Positions 17,266 through 27,134 are shown, numbered from the stretch's first letter. The stretch is 64,000 nucleotides of DNA from Mycolicibacterium pulveris (GCF_010725725.1 NZ_AP022599.1:3844001-3908000), one strand, 5' to 3'. The notes: generated by a model from the sequence alone, not told the origin. Made by a program: numbers and translations.

Positions 17266-17974
17266 GCAGGCTTCAGCGGAGCGACAGCTCGAACCACGGG
17301 AGCGCATTCTGCGCGCGGCCGCCGACATCCTCACCGAGCACGGGCGTGAGGCGGTCACCACCCGAAGTGTCAGCGCCGCCGCTGGCGTCCAGCCGCCGAC
17401 GATCTACCGGCATTTCGGCGATATGCGCCAACTGATCGACGACGCCGCCAGTCTCGGCATGGCCGACTACCTCAACGCCAAACGCCGTCGCCGGCTGACC
17501 GACGACCCGGTCGAGGACCTTCGTGGGGGCTGGAATCTTCACGTGGAGTTCGGGATTCGCAACCCGACGACCTACACCGTGCTGTACGGCGACCCGCGCC
17601 CAGACGCCACGCCGCGAGCGGTCGCAGAAGGTGACGCCATCCTCAAGCGGCTGATCCAGCGCATCGCCGAAGCCGGGCGACTGCGCGTCGGCGTCGACAG
17701 GGCCGCGGACATGGTGCATTCGGCGTGCCGCGGCGTCACGCTCACCCTGATCTCCCGGCCGCCGGTCGCCCGCGACCTCGAACTGTCCAACGCCACCCGC
17801 GAAGCGATCCTGGCGGCCATCACCACCGATCGCCCCGACGATCTACTCCAAGATGCCCGCACGGCCGCGCGCGCCATGGCGCTGAAAGCGGTCCTGGAAA
17901 CGGCCGACGCCGCCGTGCTCACCAAAGCCGAGACGGCGCTGCTCGTCGAGTGGCTTGATCGGCTGGCCCAATGA
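17264..17974 (+). CDS. TetR family transcriptional regulator
   Basis: 236 residues. The N-terminal helix-turn-helix (AADILTEHGREAVTTRSVSA then GVQPPTIYRHFGD) is the standard TetR DNA-binding domain; the ligand-binding part is unassigned. The palindrome overlapping the start codon and a second half-matching site upstream point to autorepression and control of the divergent secreted-protein gene. The Nudix gene starts 21 nt downstream and is probably cotranscribed. Confidence 0.9.
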   Translation: MQASAERQLEPRERILRAAADILTEHGREAVTTRSVSAAAGVQPPTIYRHFGDMRQLIDDAASLGMADYLNAKRRRRLTDDPVEDLRGGWNLHVEFGIRNPTTYTVLYGDPRPDATPRAVAEGDAILKRLIQRIAEAGRLRVGVDRAADMVHSACRGVTLTLISRPPVARDLELSNATREAILAAITTDRPDDLLQDARTAARAMALKAVLETADAAVLTKAETALLVEWLDRLAQ

Positions 17975-17995
17975 GCGGTTGCTTAGAGTCGAGCG

Positions 17996-18712
17996 GTGAC
18001 CATCAGCTACGACGACGCGCTGCGCGAACAGATCCGGGAACGCTTGGCCGCGCACCGCCGCACCGTGACTGACCCCGCCAAGCGCCACGCCGCGGTCGCG
18101 GTGGTTCTCGTCGACTCCGCGCTCGGTGAGGACCGAGTGGACCCAGCGCCCGTCGACGACTGGATCGGCGGACGGCCGATGCCGGAAGCCGGACTCGACG
18201 GTCGCATGATCGACGTGTCGGGTGGTGCGGCGTTTCTGCTGTGCCGCAGGGCCGCTCGGCTGTCGTCGCACGCCGCCCAGTGGGCGCTGCCAGGAGGCCG
18301 CTTGGACCCGGGCGAAACCGTCGAGGAAGCCGCATTGCGCGAACTTGACGAAGAGGTCGGCGTGCGGCTGTCGGATTCAACGGTGCTCGGCGTCCTCGAC
18401 GACTACCCGACGCGGTCGGGCTACATCATCACGCCGGTGGTGATCTGGGGCGGCGGACGGTTGGACCTGCGCCCTGCACCCGAGGAGGTGGTGGCGGTCT
18501 ACCGCGTCGGCCTGCACCAGCTGCAGCGCGACGATTCGCCGCGGTTCGTCAGCATCCCGGAAAGCCCTCGCCCCGTCGTGCAGATTCCGCTTGGCGGTGA
18601 CCTGATCCACGCACCCACGGGTGCGGTGTTGTTGCAGCTGCGCTGGCTCTGTCTGGAAGGCCGCAGCGACCCGGTCGACACGCTCGAACAACCCGTTTTC
18701 GCCTGGTCCTGA
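17996..18712 (+). CDS. Nudix hydrolase
   Basis: 238 residues. The Nudix box, residues 101-123, fits GX5EX7REUXEEXGU (GGRLDPGETVEEAALRELDEE then VGV). Such enzymes hydrolyse nucleoside diphosphates linked to another moiety; the substrate cannot be read from sequence, though the layout recalls CoA pyrophosphatase-like Nudix proteins. GTG start at 17996, 21 nt after the TetR gene, suggesting an operon. Confidence 0.9.
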   Translation: MTISYDDALREQIRERLAAHRRTVTDPAKRHAAVAVVLVDSALGEDRVDPAPVDDWIGGRPMPEAGLDGRMIDVSGGAAFLLCRRAARLSSHAAQWALPGGRLDPGETVEEAALRELDEEVGVRLSDSTVLGVLDDYPTRSGYIITPVVIWGGGRLDLRPAPEEVVAVYRVGLHQLQRDDSPRFVSIPESPRPVVQIPLGGDLIHAPTGAVLLQLRWLCLEGRSDPVDTLEQPVFAWS

Positions 18713-18815
18713 CCGACGCGGCCGTCGCCTCCTGGGTATCGAGATCCTAACGATCTCGTCAATTTCAGACGTCGGCACTCGCTCTGCAGCCCGGCGCCGT
18801 GATCTGGTGGAAGCG

Positions 18816-19328
18816 ATGTCAACACAGGGGCCGTCCGCATTTCGCTTGTTGGTTGCCGCGCTGGTGGGTGCGGCGCTGCTCGCCGTGGGAATAGGGGCCG
18901 CGGCAGGCGCACCGCCGTCGGACAGTCGCGGCTACGTCGACTCCACCGCGCGCTGCGCCTCGCCGAGCACCGCGGTGGTCTTCGGTAGCACGGCGAGCTC
19001 GCGCGTGGCGATCTGTGAATCCGCCGACGGCGAGTACGAGTACCGCGGCGTGCGGGTGCGCGACGGCGCCAAGTTGATCGTGCCGGCCCGTCCCGCCGAC
19101 GACGGCGGGTTCACCGCCGACAACAAGGGCGCCACCTACACGGTGACCGCCGATGCCTTGACCATCACTTCCGGCACCCGCGTGATCCGCACCGAGGAAA
19201 TGCTGGACTTCCACGGTTCAGCGCCGTCGGGCAACCCCGGCGCGTCCCCGCCCGCGGCGACCCCGACATCCACCACGCCGCTGCCGCCGCCGTTGCCGGC
19301 CGAGGTGGGCGGCAGCAGCGACAGCTAA
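18816..19328 (+). CDS. Secreted or membrane-anchored protein of unknown function
   Basis: 170 residues from ATG 18816, preceded by GGTGGAAG; the open frame extends upstream without a signal. Residues about 10-34 form a signal peptide or anchor (LLVAALVGAALLAVGIGAAA). The mature part has two cysteines and a threonine-rich stretch (TYTVTADALTITSGTRVI). A Pro/Thr-rich tail (TPTSTTPLPPPLPAE) looks like a cell-wall-spanning linker. Family not recognised. It ends 17 nt before the convergent fadD. Confidence 0.75.
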   Translation: MSTQGPSAFRLLVAALVGAALLAVGIGAAAGAPPSDSRGYVDSTARCASPSTAVVFGSTASSRVAICESADGEYEYRGVRVRDGAKLIVPARPADDGGFTADNKGATYTVTADALTITSGTRVIRTEEMLDFHGSAPSGNPGASPPAATPTSTTPLPPPLPAEVGGSSDS

Positions 19329-19345
19329 GCCGCTGTCCTAGAGGC

Positions 19346-21157
19346 TCATTCGCGAACCTCGCCGCGCAGATACTGTTCCCGACAGGCTCGGCGCGCCAAC
19401 TTGCCGCTGGTAGTCCGCGGGATAGAGCCGGCAGGCACGAAGCGGATGTCGGCGACCGAAAGGCCGTGCACATCGGCGACCGCCGTGCGGATCGCTGCGA
19501 TCGCCGGCGCCGGATCGGCGCGGCGGGTGCCCGATGCGCGTTCGGCGATGATCACCACATCGTCGTCGTCGATCCCGAACGCCGCCACGTAGCCGCGGCG
19601 CACCATCGCCGAGGCCTCGGCCACCGTGTCCTCGATGTCGTGCGGATAGTGCTGACGACCGTCGACGACCACCACATCCGCGCGCCGACCGGTGACGTAC
19701 AGCTCACCGTCCAGATACATCCCCAGATCACCGGTGCGCATCCATGCGGCGTCGGCGGCTGCGCCCTGGGCGTGGCTGCCCGCGGCCAGCCGCGACCGCA
19801 GCTTGGCGTTGAACGTCTGACGGGACTCCTCGGGCCGGGCCCAGTACCGTCGCGCGACGTTGTCGCCGTGCAGCCAGATCTCACCGACCCGGCCGTCAGC
19901 GAGTTCGACGTGGGCGTCGGGGTCGACGATCACCGCCCACTGGCTGCGCGCGACCTGCCCGCATGACACCTGCGGCAGCGCGGTTTTCGCGTCTGGCGCC
20001 ACCGGCACCGCGCGTCCCTCGGCGAGCTGCGCACGATCGAGGTGCACGACGGTCGGCACGGCGTCCGGCGCGATGGTCGACACGAACAGCGTCGCCTCGG
20101 CGATGCCGTACGAGGGTTTGATCGCCGTCTCGGGCAGCCCATAGGGAGCGAACGCGGCGGCGAACGTGGTGATCGCGTCCATGTTGACCGGTTCGGAGCC
20201 GACGATCATGACGACGTTGCGCAACTCGATGTTCTCGCCCGCAGCGGGCAGGCCGCGTTGCGCCGCGTACTCGTAGGCGAAGTTGGGCGCGGCGGTGACC
20301 ACCCGGCCCCGCCGCGACTCGTCGGAGAGCGCGCGGATCCAGCGCTCTGGTCGACGCAGGAAGGCCGTGGGTGCCAGCAGCGTCGAATGACCGCCATACA
20401 CCGCGGGAAAGCCGATCATCGACAACCCCATGTCGTGGTAGAGCGGGAGCCAACTGACCCCGTGGGTGTTTCGGTCCAGCAGGTCGATCGACAGGATCAT
20501 CTGGATCAAGTTGGTGCCGACGGCCCGGTGCGTGATCTCCACGCCGACCGGGGGCCGCGTCGATCCCGACGTGTACTGCAGGTGCGAGACGTCATCGACG
20601 TTCAGGTCAACCGGCGTAAACGCCTGGCTCACCGAATCGGGAATTTCGTCGACGACGATGAGCTGGGGTGACGGCTGGTACGTGTGCCGCACCAGGAACG
20701 CCTCGACGGCGTGGGCGACGGCGCGCGTGGTGAGTATCACCGCGGGCCGGGCGTCGCGCAGGGCGGTGTCCAGACGTTCGGCGTGTCCTTGAAGTTCGGG
20801 GGCGAACAAGGGGACGGCGATCATGCCCGCCTTCACCGCGCCGTAGAAACCGGCCACGTAATCCAAGCCCTGCGGGGCCAGGATCGCCACCCGGTCGCCC
20901 AACGACGCGACGCGTTGTAGGGCTGCACCGATCGCCCGGATCCGCTGCCCGAGCTGGACCCATGTCCACTCGATGGCTCGACCGTCTGCCGATCCGGTGT
21001 AGTCGAGGTACCGGTAGGCCACGGTGTCGCCGAGGTTGGCGATATTGCGGTCGATGAGCGAGACCAGCGTCACCCCGGGCGGTAGGACGACGTTGCCCTC
21101 GACGTCGAGGCAGTCCTCGATCTGCAGCAGACCCCTATGGTCGATAGATGCGGACAC
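19346..21157 (-). CDS. Fatty acyl-AMP ligase / FadD-type acyl-activating enzyme
   Basis: 603 residues from GTG 21157 (SASIDHRGLLQIEDCL). The adenylate-forming motifs are present: YTSGSTRPPVGVEITH, the YGIAEATL motif, TGDLG, and the C-terminal catalytic lysine region RTTSGKLAR. Residue spacing resembles the FAAL branch that loads fatty acids as acyl-AMP onto polyketide synthases. No polyketide synthase or acyl carrier protein lies nearby, so the partner is unknown. The P-loop lacks the usual lysine (RPPVG rather than PKG), a feature also seen in FAALs. Confidence 0.88.
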   Translation of the reverse strand: MSASIDHRGLLQIEDCLDVEGNVVLPPGVTLVSLIDRNIANLGDTVAYRYLDYTGSADGRAIEWTWVQLGQRIRAIGAALQRVASLGDRVAILAPQGLDYVAGFYGAVKAGMIAVPLFAPELQGHAERLDTALRDARPAVILTTRAVAHAVEAFLVRHTYQPSPQLIVVDEIPDSVSQAFTPVDLNVDDVSHLQYTSGSTRPPVGVEITHRAVGTNLIQMILSIDLLDRNTHGVSWLPLYHDMGLSMIGFPAVYGGHSTLLAPTAFLRRPERWIRALSDESRRGRVVTAAPNFAYEYAAQRGLPAAGENIELRNVVMIVGSEPVNMDAITTFAAAFAPYGLPETAIKPSYGIAEATLFVSTIAPDAVPTVVHLDRAQLAEGRAVPVAPDAKTALPQVSCGQVARSQWAVIVDPDAHVELADGRVGEIWLHGDNVARRYWARPEESRQTFNAKLRSRLAAGSHAQGAAADAAWMRTGDLGMYLDGELYVTGRRADVVVVDGRQHYPHDIEDTVAEASAMVRRGYVAAFGIDDDDVVIIAERASGTRRADPAPAIAAIRTAVADVHGLSVADIRFVPAGSIPRTTSGKLARRACREQYLRGEVRE

Positions 21158-21209
21158 ATACCCGAGTGTAATTAATGTGACGCGCAGTATCACCTAACCT
21201 GGCCGGGGT

Positions 21210-21401
21210 GTGACGCAAACGCAACACCCCGGCGGCGCCCACGGCGACGAGAACTGGGCGTTCGACGCCGACGGACTGATGAAGACCCGGCACGCCAGCA
21301 TCAACGACGTCGCCATCACCGAGGCCGATCGCCTTTTCCCTTGGGACCGAAGCGGTCCGCGGCCGACCGGCCATCCGGGCCTCACCGAGCTGGGGCTGTG
21401 A
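21210..21401 (+). pseudogene. C-terminal fragment of a DUF1348 (NTF2-like) protein
   Basis: The 63-residue frame reads DENWAFDADGLMKTRHASIND, then VAITEADRLFPW and HPGLTELGL at the end. This is the C-terminal third of the DUF1348 family, small NTF2/SnoaL-fold proteins of about 150 residues. About 90-100 N-terminal residues are missing. The gene stops abruptly near the start of the divergent fadD, suggesting a deletion or recombination end point. It is unlikely to fold alone. Confidence 0.75.
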
Positions 21402-21445
21402 GCGCAGCGGTCGTGGCGGAACCGGCCTGCCGATAGGATCTCGTC

Positions 21446-22744
21446 ATGGCTCAACTGGTGCAGGAGTACCTGGACCAGATCCGTGCCGAACATCTCGCCA
21501 ACACCGACGGCGCGCTGGCCGACTACATCCCGGAATTGGCTCGCGTCGACCCCGACGCGCTCGGGCTCTCGCTGTGCTTGGCCGACGGATACGTCTACGA
21601 ATGTGGCGATTCGGCAACGGAATTCACGATCCAATCGGTGTCGAAGCCCTTCACTTACGCGCTCGCGCTCGATCGTATCGGCCGGCAGGGGGTGGACGCG
21701 AAGATCGGCGTCGAACCCTCAGGCGAGGCGTTCAACGAGATCAGCGTCGACAAGAACACCAAGGCACCGAAGAACCCGATGATCAACGCCGGTGCCGTCG
21801 CGGCGGTCTCGCTGATTCCCGGCGTGAGCGCAGATCACCGGTTCGACCAGATTCTGGAGTTCTATTCGGCGTTCGCGGGCCGGCGCCTTTCGGTCGATCT
21901 CGACGTGTACGCCTCGGAGAAGGCCACCGGCAGCCGCAACCGTGCGATCGCCTACATGTTGCAGAGTTTCGGTGTGCTCGACGGCGATCCCGACGAGATT
22001 CTCGACGTCTACTTCCGCCAGTGCTCGATCAACGTCACGAGCACCGACCTGGCCAGGATGGCGACGACTCTCGCCCGCGGAGGCGTCGAACCCCGGTCCG
22101 GTCGACGGGTGACCAGCGCCGCGGTGGTCCAGCGCACGTTGAGCGTGATGGTCACCTGCGGGATGTACGACGCCGCGGGGGACTGGGTGAGCGCGGTGGG
22201 CATGCCCGCGAAAAGCGGTGTCGGCGGCGGTATCACCGCCGCGCTGCCCGGCCAACTCGGGATCGGCGTCTACTCACCGCTTCTGGATGCCAAGGGCCAC
22301 AGCGTCCGCGGTGTGGAGGTGTGCCGCAGCCTGTCGGTCAACCTGGGGTTGCATTTCATGTCGGTGACCCGCGAATCACGATCGACTGTTCGGGCGTCCT
22401 ATGACGCCCGTCCCGGTGTTCGGGTCTACGAGCTGCACGGCGACCTGCTGTTCGCCGGGGCTGAGCAGGTGCTGCGCAACATCGAGCAGGAATGCAGCGA
22501 GTTCGACGTCGCCATCCTGGAGGTGTCGCGCGTTGACGACATCGACGCCACCGCCCGTCGCATGCTCGCCGGTATGCGTGAGTTCCTCACGGCGGCAGGC
22601 AAGAAGGGCTTTCTGGTCGATCCCGACGACACGTTGCGGTTGGCCGGTGTGCCAGACTCCCGCGCCACCGTCTTCGCCACACTCGATGACGCGCTGAACG
22701 CCGCGGACCACGCCGTGTCTGGACCGCCGGCCTCAGACCGGTAG
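21446..22744 (+). CDS. glsA: Glutaminase A with C-terminal STAS domain
   Basis: 432 residues. Residues 1-305 are a serine-dependent beta-lactamase-fold glutaminase (glutamine to glutamate and ammonia); the catalytic SxxK is S64-V-S-K67. NPMINAGA and the CSINVTSTDLA segment are conserved family blocks. Residues about 320-425 form a STAS domain (DLLFAGAEQVLRNIEQ then FDVAILEVSRVDDID), a known fusion in actinobacterial glutaminases that may sense a nucleotide. The end overlaps the convergent cyclase gene by 12 nt. Confidence 0.95.
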   Translation: MAQLVQEYLDQIRAEHLANTDGALADYIPELARVDPDALGLSLCLADGYVYECGDSATEFTIQSVSKPFTYALALDRIGRQGVDAKIGVEPSGEAFNEISVDKNTKAPKNPMINAGAVAAVSLIPGVSADHRFDQILEFYSAFAGRRLSVDLDVYASEKATGSRNRAIAYMLQSFGVLDGDPDEILDVYFRQCSINVTSTDLARMATTLARGGVEPRSGRRVTSAAVVQRTLSVMVTCGMYDAAGDWVSAVGMPAKSGVGGGITAALPGQLGIGVYSPLLDAKGHSVRGVEVCRSLSVNLGLHFMSVTRESRSTVRASYDARPGVRVYELHGDLLFAGAEQVLRNIEQECSEFDVAILEVSRVDDIDATARRMLAGMREFLTAAGKKGFLVDPDDTLRLAGVPDSRATVFATLDDALNAADHAVSGPPASDR

Positions 22745-24340
22745 CGCCAAGCGGGTGGGCTCGTCGAGGCCCCGCAGCGTCACCGTATCCCCGATCGTCC
22801 ACCGTGCACGTTCGCTTTCGGACGCGTTCGACACCGTCGTCGATGAGGCCAACACGTGACAGGACTGGGTCTTGGCCAGCTCGCAGAGCCGGGCCGCCTC
22901 GTTGACCGGTTCACCGATCACGGTGTACTCGAACCGTTCTCGCGCACCGACGTTGCCAGCCACGGCCATACCCGATGCGATCCCGACGCCCGCTTCGAAC
23001 TCGGGCGTCTCCTCACGGATCCGCCGTGCGATGGCACGCCCGGCGGCCAGCGCGGCGTCTTCGGGGGAGGGCAGGCGGTTAGGAGCACCGAACACGGCCA
23101 AGGCGCCGTCGCCCTCGAACTTGTTGACGAAACCCTGATGGCGGTCGACCTCCTCGACGACGACCGCGAAGAACCGATTGAACAGGCCGACGACTTCGGT
23201 TGCGCGCAATCGCGTCACCAGCTGGGTGGATCCGATGATGTCGACGAAGATCACGGCGATGTGGCGTTCTTCGCCGCCGAGCTTGGTGTGCTGCTTCTCG
23301 GCGGCGGCTGCCACGTCGCGGCCGACATGGCGGCCGAACAGGTCGCGCAACCGCTCCCGTTCCCGCAGCCCGCGCACCATTCTGTTGAAGCCTCGCTGAA
23401 GTTCACCGAGCTCGGTGCCGTCGAAAACCACCAGCTCGCAACTCAAGTCGCCTTCTTCGACGCGCCTCAGCGCCGTGCGCACGACCCGCAGCGGCGTGGC
23501 GAACAGCCAGGACAGCAGCCACATCAGCAGGAAACCGAAGCTGAGGGCAAGCAGGGCGATGATCATCACGGCGATGGCGAACTGGGTGTGCGAGAGGTTG
23601 CGCATCCACACCGAGAACAGCGCGGTGATCGCGATGCCGATCATCGGCACGCCCGAGCTGAGCAGCCACACCGTCATCGTGCGGCCCATGATGCCGCCGG
23701 TCAGCCGGCGTGGCGGCGGGGCGTACTCCAGCGCCTGCGCGGCCACGGGCCGCAGCGCGAACTCCGTGGTGAGATAGCCGGCGGTGGCCACGATGACGCC
23801 CGGGAACGCCAACGAGAACAAGAACCGGGGGATGAAAATCGTGTCGATCATCCCGTAGAGCGTCGTGAACAGCGCCGTTCCCACACCCCACAAGGCCAGC
23901 AGTGCCAACGCCACCCGCCACGGGGCCACGAACGTGTTGCGGTGATCCTCAGCAGTGGGCCGACGTAGTTCGATGGCCCAGCGCAACGCGTTGACCGTGC
24001 GTTTGGTGATACAGAAGACACCAACCACCAGCGCCGCGCCGATGTAGGTGGGCACCACGGCGAAGGGCAGCCACGCGGGAGCGTCGTGGATCGCGCTCGG
24101 CACCGGGAACGCCACGATCACCAACAGCAACGAGACCGCGATGCCGAGAAGGTTCCACGCCACGACGAGCACGGTCAGGATGATCTGGATTCGCACCCGA
24201 CGCCGAGCCTGGCTCTCGGAGGCCTTGCCGAGCAGCCACGACCCGTACTCGGGGCCCTCGGGTAGCCGCCCGCTCTGCCGGGTAAGGGTCTCGGCGATGC
24301 GGCCCAGGCGGCGCGCGAAGCTACTCTTCTTGGCGTTCAT
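22733..24340 (-). CDS. Membrane adenylate cyclase, class III, with HAMP domain
   Basis: 535 residues: six predicted membrane helices (about 50-290), a HAMP linker (TPLRVVRTALRRVEEGDL), and a class III cyclase domain from about 345. Metal-binding Asp residues occur in FVDIIGSTQLV and FEGDGALAVFG; the Asn/Arg pair of the transition-state site is in GEPVNEAARL. Matches the Rv1318c-Rv1320c family, three tandem copies in M. tuberculosis, of which only one is present here. Makes cAMP from ATP at the inner membrane; a candidate phosphodiesterase is encoded at 47778. Confidence 0.95.
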   Translation of the reverse strand: MNAKKSSFARRLGRIAETLTRQSGRLPEGPEYGSWLLGKASESQARRRVRIQIILTVLVVAWNLLGIAVSLLLVIVAFPVPSAIHDAPAWLPFAVVPTYIGAALVVGVFCITKRTVNALRWAIELRRPTAEDHRNTFVAPWRVALALLALWGVGTALFTTLYGMIDTIFIPRFLFSLAFPGVIVATAGYLTTEFALRPVAAQALEYAPPPRRLTGGIMGRTMTVWLLSSGVPMIGIAITALFSVWMRNLSHTQFAIAVMIIALLALSFGFLLMWLLSWLFATPLRVVRTALRRVEEGDLSCELVVFDGTELGELQRGFNRMVRGLRERERLRDLFGRHVGRDVAAAAEKQHTKLGGEERHIAVIFVDIIGSTQLVTRLRATEVVGLFNRFFAVVVEEVDRHQGFVNKFEGDGALAVFGAPNRLPSPEDAALAAGRAIARRIREETPEFEAGVGIASGMAVAGNVGARERFEYTVIGEPVNEAARLCELAKTQSCHVLASSTTVSNASESERARWTIGDTVTLRGLDEPTRLALPV

Positions 24341-24386
24341 CCCGGCCTAGCCTAAATTGCCCGGGGCGCCCCCTAATGTGGTTCGG

Positions 24387-25058
24387 GTGCGTCTCGTCAT
24401 CGCCCAGTGCACCGTGGACTATGTCGGACGGCTCACGGCCCATCTGCCGTCGGCACGTCGCCTGCTGTTGATCAAGGCCGATGGGTCGGTCAGCGTGCAC
24501 GCCGACGACCGGGCCTACAAGCCGCTGAACTGGATGAGCCCGCCGTGCCGGTTGACCGAGCAGCTCGACGGCCCCGTGCTGGTCTGGGTGGTGGAGAACA
24601 AGGCGGGCGAGCAGCTGCGGATCACGGTGGAGGAGATCGAGCACGACTCCAGCCACGAACTCGGGGTGGATCCAGGGCTGGTCAAAGACGGCGTGGAGGC
24701 CCATCTGCAGGAGTTGTTGGCCGAGCACGTCGAATTGCTCGGCCCCGGCTACACGCTGGTGCGTCGCGAGTACATGACCGCGATCGGCCCGGTCGACCTG
24801 TTGTGCCGGGACGAGAACGGCCGCGCCGTTGCCGTGGAGATCAAGCGCCGCGGTGAGATCGACGGCGTCGAACAGCTCACCCGCTACCTCGAGCTGCTCA
24901 ACCGTGACACCCTGCTGGCGCCGGTGGCCGGGGTCTTCGCCGCCCAGCAGATCAAACCGCAGGCGCGGACGCTGGCGACCGATCGTGGAATTCGTTGCGT
25001 GACGCTGGATTACGACCAGATGCGCGGCATGGACAGCGACGAGTTCCGGCTGTTCTGA
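24387..25058 (+). CDS. nucS: Endonuclease NucS (EndoMS), mismatch repair
   Basis: 223 residues from GTG 24387, the same length as M. tuberculosis Rv1321. NucS cuts both strands at mismatches and replaces MutS/MutL in mycobacteria. The C-terminal nuclease core is recognised by [21 protein letters not shown] (the D...ExK motif); the N-terminal domain begins [20 protein letters not shown]. The extension upstream to 24357 lacks family similarity. Its TGA stop shares one base with the next ATG. Confidence 0.96.
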   Translation: MRLVIAQCTVDYVGRLTAHLPSARRLLLIKADGSVSVHADDRAYKPLNWMSPPCRLTEQLDGPVLVWVVENKAGEQLRITVEEIEHDSSHELGVDPGLVKDGVEAHLQELLAEHVELLGPGYTLVRREYMTAIGPVDLLCRDENGRAVAVEIKRRGEIDGVEQLTRYLELLNRDTLLAPVAGVFAAQQIKPQARTLATDRGIRCVTLDYDQMRGMDSDEFRLF

Positions 25059-25354
25059 TGCCTCGGCGCGACCGGCCCTCCCGACGCAGGCAGACGCCCA
25101 CGTCGTTGCCACCGATGCGACGAATCGAAATCGGCCCGGACGGCTACGAGTACGAAGTCCGGCCGGTCCCAGGCTCGCGCGCCACCAAGACCTACCGCTG
25201 TCCGGGGTGTAATCACGAGATCCACTTCGGCACAGCGCATTTGGTGGTGTTTCTCGCCGATGGCGGCGAACGGGCGCTCGAGGACCGTCGGCACTGGCAC
25301 ACCCCGTGCTGGACGCACCGGGGTACCCGCGGTCCGACTCGCAGGTGGTCTTAG
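25058..25354 (+). CDS. Small zinc-ribbon-like protein coupled to nucS
   Basis: 98 residues. A basic N-terminus (RRDRPSRRRQ) is followed by a CPGC...H/C arrangement (YRCPGCNHEIHFGTAH then HWHTPCW) that looks like a metal site. Equivalent in place and length to Rv1322. The start overlaps the nucS stop (TGATG), so it is translated together with nucS and may assist DNA repair, which is inference. Its end overlaps the convergent epimerase by 4 nt. Confidence 0.85.
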   Translation: MPRRDRPSRRRQTPTSLPPMRRIEIGPDGYEYEVRPVPGSRATKTYRCPGCNHEIHFGTAHLVVFLADGGERALEDRRHWHTPCWTHRGTRGPTRRWS

Positions 25355-25827
25355 TGGGCGTCGTCCTGGGCGGGCTCGACCAACTCGATGAGCACTCCGC
25401 CGGCATCCTTGGGATGGATGAAGTTGATCCGCGAATTGGCGGTGCCGCGTCGCGGCGCGTCGTAGATCAGGCTGACCCCGTCGGCGCGCAGCCGCTCGGA
25501 AAGCGCGTCGATGTCGCTGGTGCGGTACGCCAGTTGCTGAAGCCCGGGGCCGCGCTTGTCGAGGAACTTCGCGATCGTCGACGTCTCGTCGAGCGGGGCC
25601 ATCAGCTGGACCTGGGCGCTGCCGACCGGAGCGCCCCGCACGGTGAGCATGGCTTCACGGACGCCTTGGTCCTCGTTGACTTCCTCGTGCAGAACGATCA
25701 TCCCGAGGTGGTCGTGGTACCACTTGATGGCGGCGGCCAGGTCGGGCACCGCGATCCCGACGTGATCGATCGCCGTCACGAGGGCGCTCGCGAGGGCGGG
25801 ACGGGCATCAACCTGCTCGGCGGTCAT
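25351..25827 (-). CDS. mce: Methylmalonyl-CoA epimerase
   Basis: 158 residues of the vicinal-oxygen-chelate (glyoxalase) fold. Interconverts (S)- and (R)-methylmalonyl-CoA in propionate breakdown, upstream of the B12-dependent mutase that needs the adenosyltransferase encoded at 4793. Metal ligands: His in IDHVGIAV, His/Gln region in GPGLQQLAYR, and Glu in GGVLIELVEP. Start ATG 25827 gives MTAEQVDARP. Divergent from fadA4 across a palindrome. Confidence 0.95.
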   Translation of the reverse strand: MTAEQVDARPALASALVTAIDHVGIAVPDLAAAIKWYHDHLGMIVLHEEVNEDQGVREAMLTVRGAPVGSAQVQLMAPLDETSTIAKFLDKRGPGLQQLAYRTSDIDALSERLRADGVSLIYDAPRRGTANSRINFIHPKDAGGVLIELVEPAQDDAH

Positions 25828-25835
25828 AACGCAAC

Positions 25836-25848
25836 GGTAACGTTTACC
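25836..25848. promoter_or_regulatory. Palindrome between mce and fadA4, candidate operator
   Basis: GGTAA-CGT-TTACC is an exact inverted repeat between the two divergent genes of acyl-CoA metabolism. No regulator gene adjoins it. Confidence 0.45.
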
Positions 25849-25909
25849 AGAACCGTTTGCATATGCGTGATCGGTCACATCGGCGCAGACGATGCCTGGA
25901 GGTACAGAA

Positions 25910-27091
25910 ATGACGACGTCGGTAATAGTTGCTGGAGCACGCACTCCGGTAGGCAAACTCATGGGTTCGCTCAAGGATTTTTCCGGCAGTGACCTCGGTG
26001 GCATCGCGATCGCCGGCGCTTTGCAGAAGGCCAAGGTTCCCGCCTCGGCCGTCGAATACGTGATCATGGGCCAGGTGCTGACCGCCGGCGCCGGGCAGAT
26101 GCCGGCGCGCCAGGCCGCGATTGCCGGCGGCATCGGCTGGGACGTGCCGTCGCTGACCATCAACAAGATGTGCCTGTCCGGGATCGACGCGATCGCGTTG
26201 GCCGATCAGCTGATCCGGGCCGGCGAGTTCGACGTGGTGGTCGCCGGGGGACAGGAGTCGATGTCGCAGGCGCCGCACATGCTGATGAACAGCCGCTCGG
26301 GGTACAAGTACGGCGATGTCACGGTGCTGGACCACATGGCCTACGACGGCCTGCACGATGTGTTCACCGACCAGCCCATGGGCGCGCTCACCGAGCAGCG
26401 AAACGAGATCGACCAGTTCACTCGCGAAGAGCAGGACGAGTTCGCTGCGCGGTCGCATCAAAAGGCTGCCGCGGCATGGAAAGACGGCGTGTTCGCCGAC
26501 GAGGTCGTGCCGGTGCAGATTCCGCAGCGTAAGGGTGACCCGATGGAGTTCGCCCAGGACGAGGGCATCCGCGCCAACACCACCGTCGAGTCGCTGGCGG
26601 GGCTGAAACCCGCATTCCACAAGGACGGCACCATCACCGCCGGGTCCGCGTCGCAGATCTCCGACGGCGCCGCCGCGGTGGTGGTGATGAGCAAGGACAA
26701 GGCCGCCGAAATGGGGCTGACCTGGCTGGCCGAGATCGGTGCGCACGGCGTCGTCGCAGGCCCGGATTCCACCCTGCAGTCGCAGCCGGCGAACGCGATC
26801 AAGAAAGCGATTGCGCGCGAGGGCATCTCAGTCGATCAGCTCGACGTCATCGAGATCAACGAGGCCTTCTCGGCGGTGTCGCTGGCCTCGGCCAAGGAGC
26901 TGGGGGTGGACCTGGACAAGGTCAACATCAATGGCGGCGCGATCGCCATCGGGCATCCGATCGGAATGTCGGGGGCCCGGATCACGCTGCACGCGGCGCT
27001 CGAGCTGTCCCGGAAGGGTTCAGGCTACGCCGTGGCGGCGCTGTGCGGCGCGGGCGGTCAGGGCGACGCGCTGATTCTGCGCGCGGGATAG
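25910..27091 (+). CDS. fadA4: Acetyl-CoA acetyltransferase (thiolase)
   Basis: 393 residues from ATG 25910, which has GGAGG 8 nt upstream; an earlier in-frame ATG at 25892 has none. Condenses or cleaves acetoacetyl-CoA. The nucleophile Cys88 is in NKMCLSG, the His in GHPIGMSG, and the second Cys in CGAGGQGD. Syntenic with Rv1323. With the divergent epimerase it suggests propionate and fatty acid breakdown. Confidence 0.96.
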   Translation: MTTSVIVAGARTPVGKLMGSLKDFSGSDLGGIAIAGALQKAKVPASAVEYVIMGQVLTAGAGQMPARQAAIAGGIGWDVPSLTINKMCLSGIDAIALADQLIRAGEFDVVVAGGQESMSQAPHMLMNSRSGYKYGDVTVLDHMAYDGLHDVFTDQPMGALTEQRNEIDQFTREEQDEFAARSHQKAAAAWKDGVFADEVVPVQIPQRKGDPMEFAQDEGIRANTTVESLAGLKPAFHKDGTITAGSASQISDGAAAVVVMSKDKAAEMGLTWLAEIGAHGVVAGPDSTLQSQPANAIKKAIAREGISVDQLDVIEINEAFSAVSLASAKELGVDLDKVNINGGAIAIGHPIGMSGARITLHAALELSRKGSGYAVAALCGAGGQGDALILRAG

Positions 27092-27134
27092 CACCTACGA
27101 CGCTGTGTAGTAAACGGGCCCGGTTTCGGGCACA

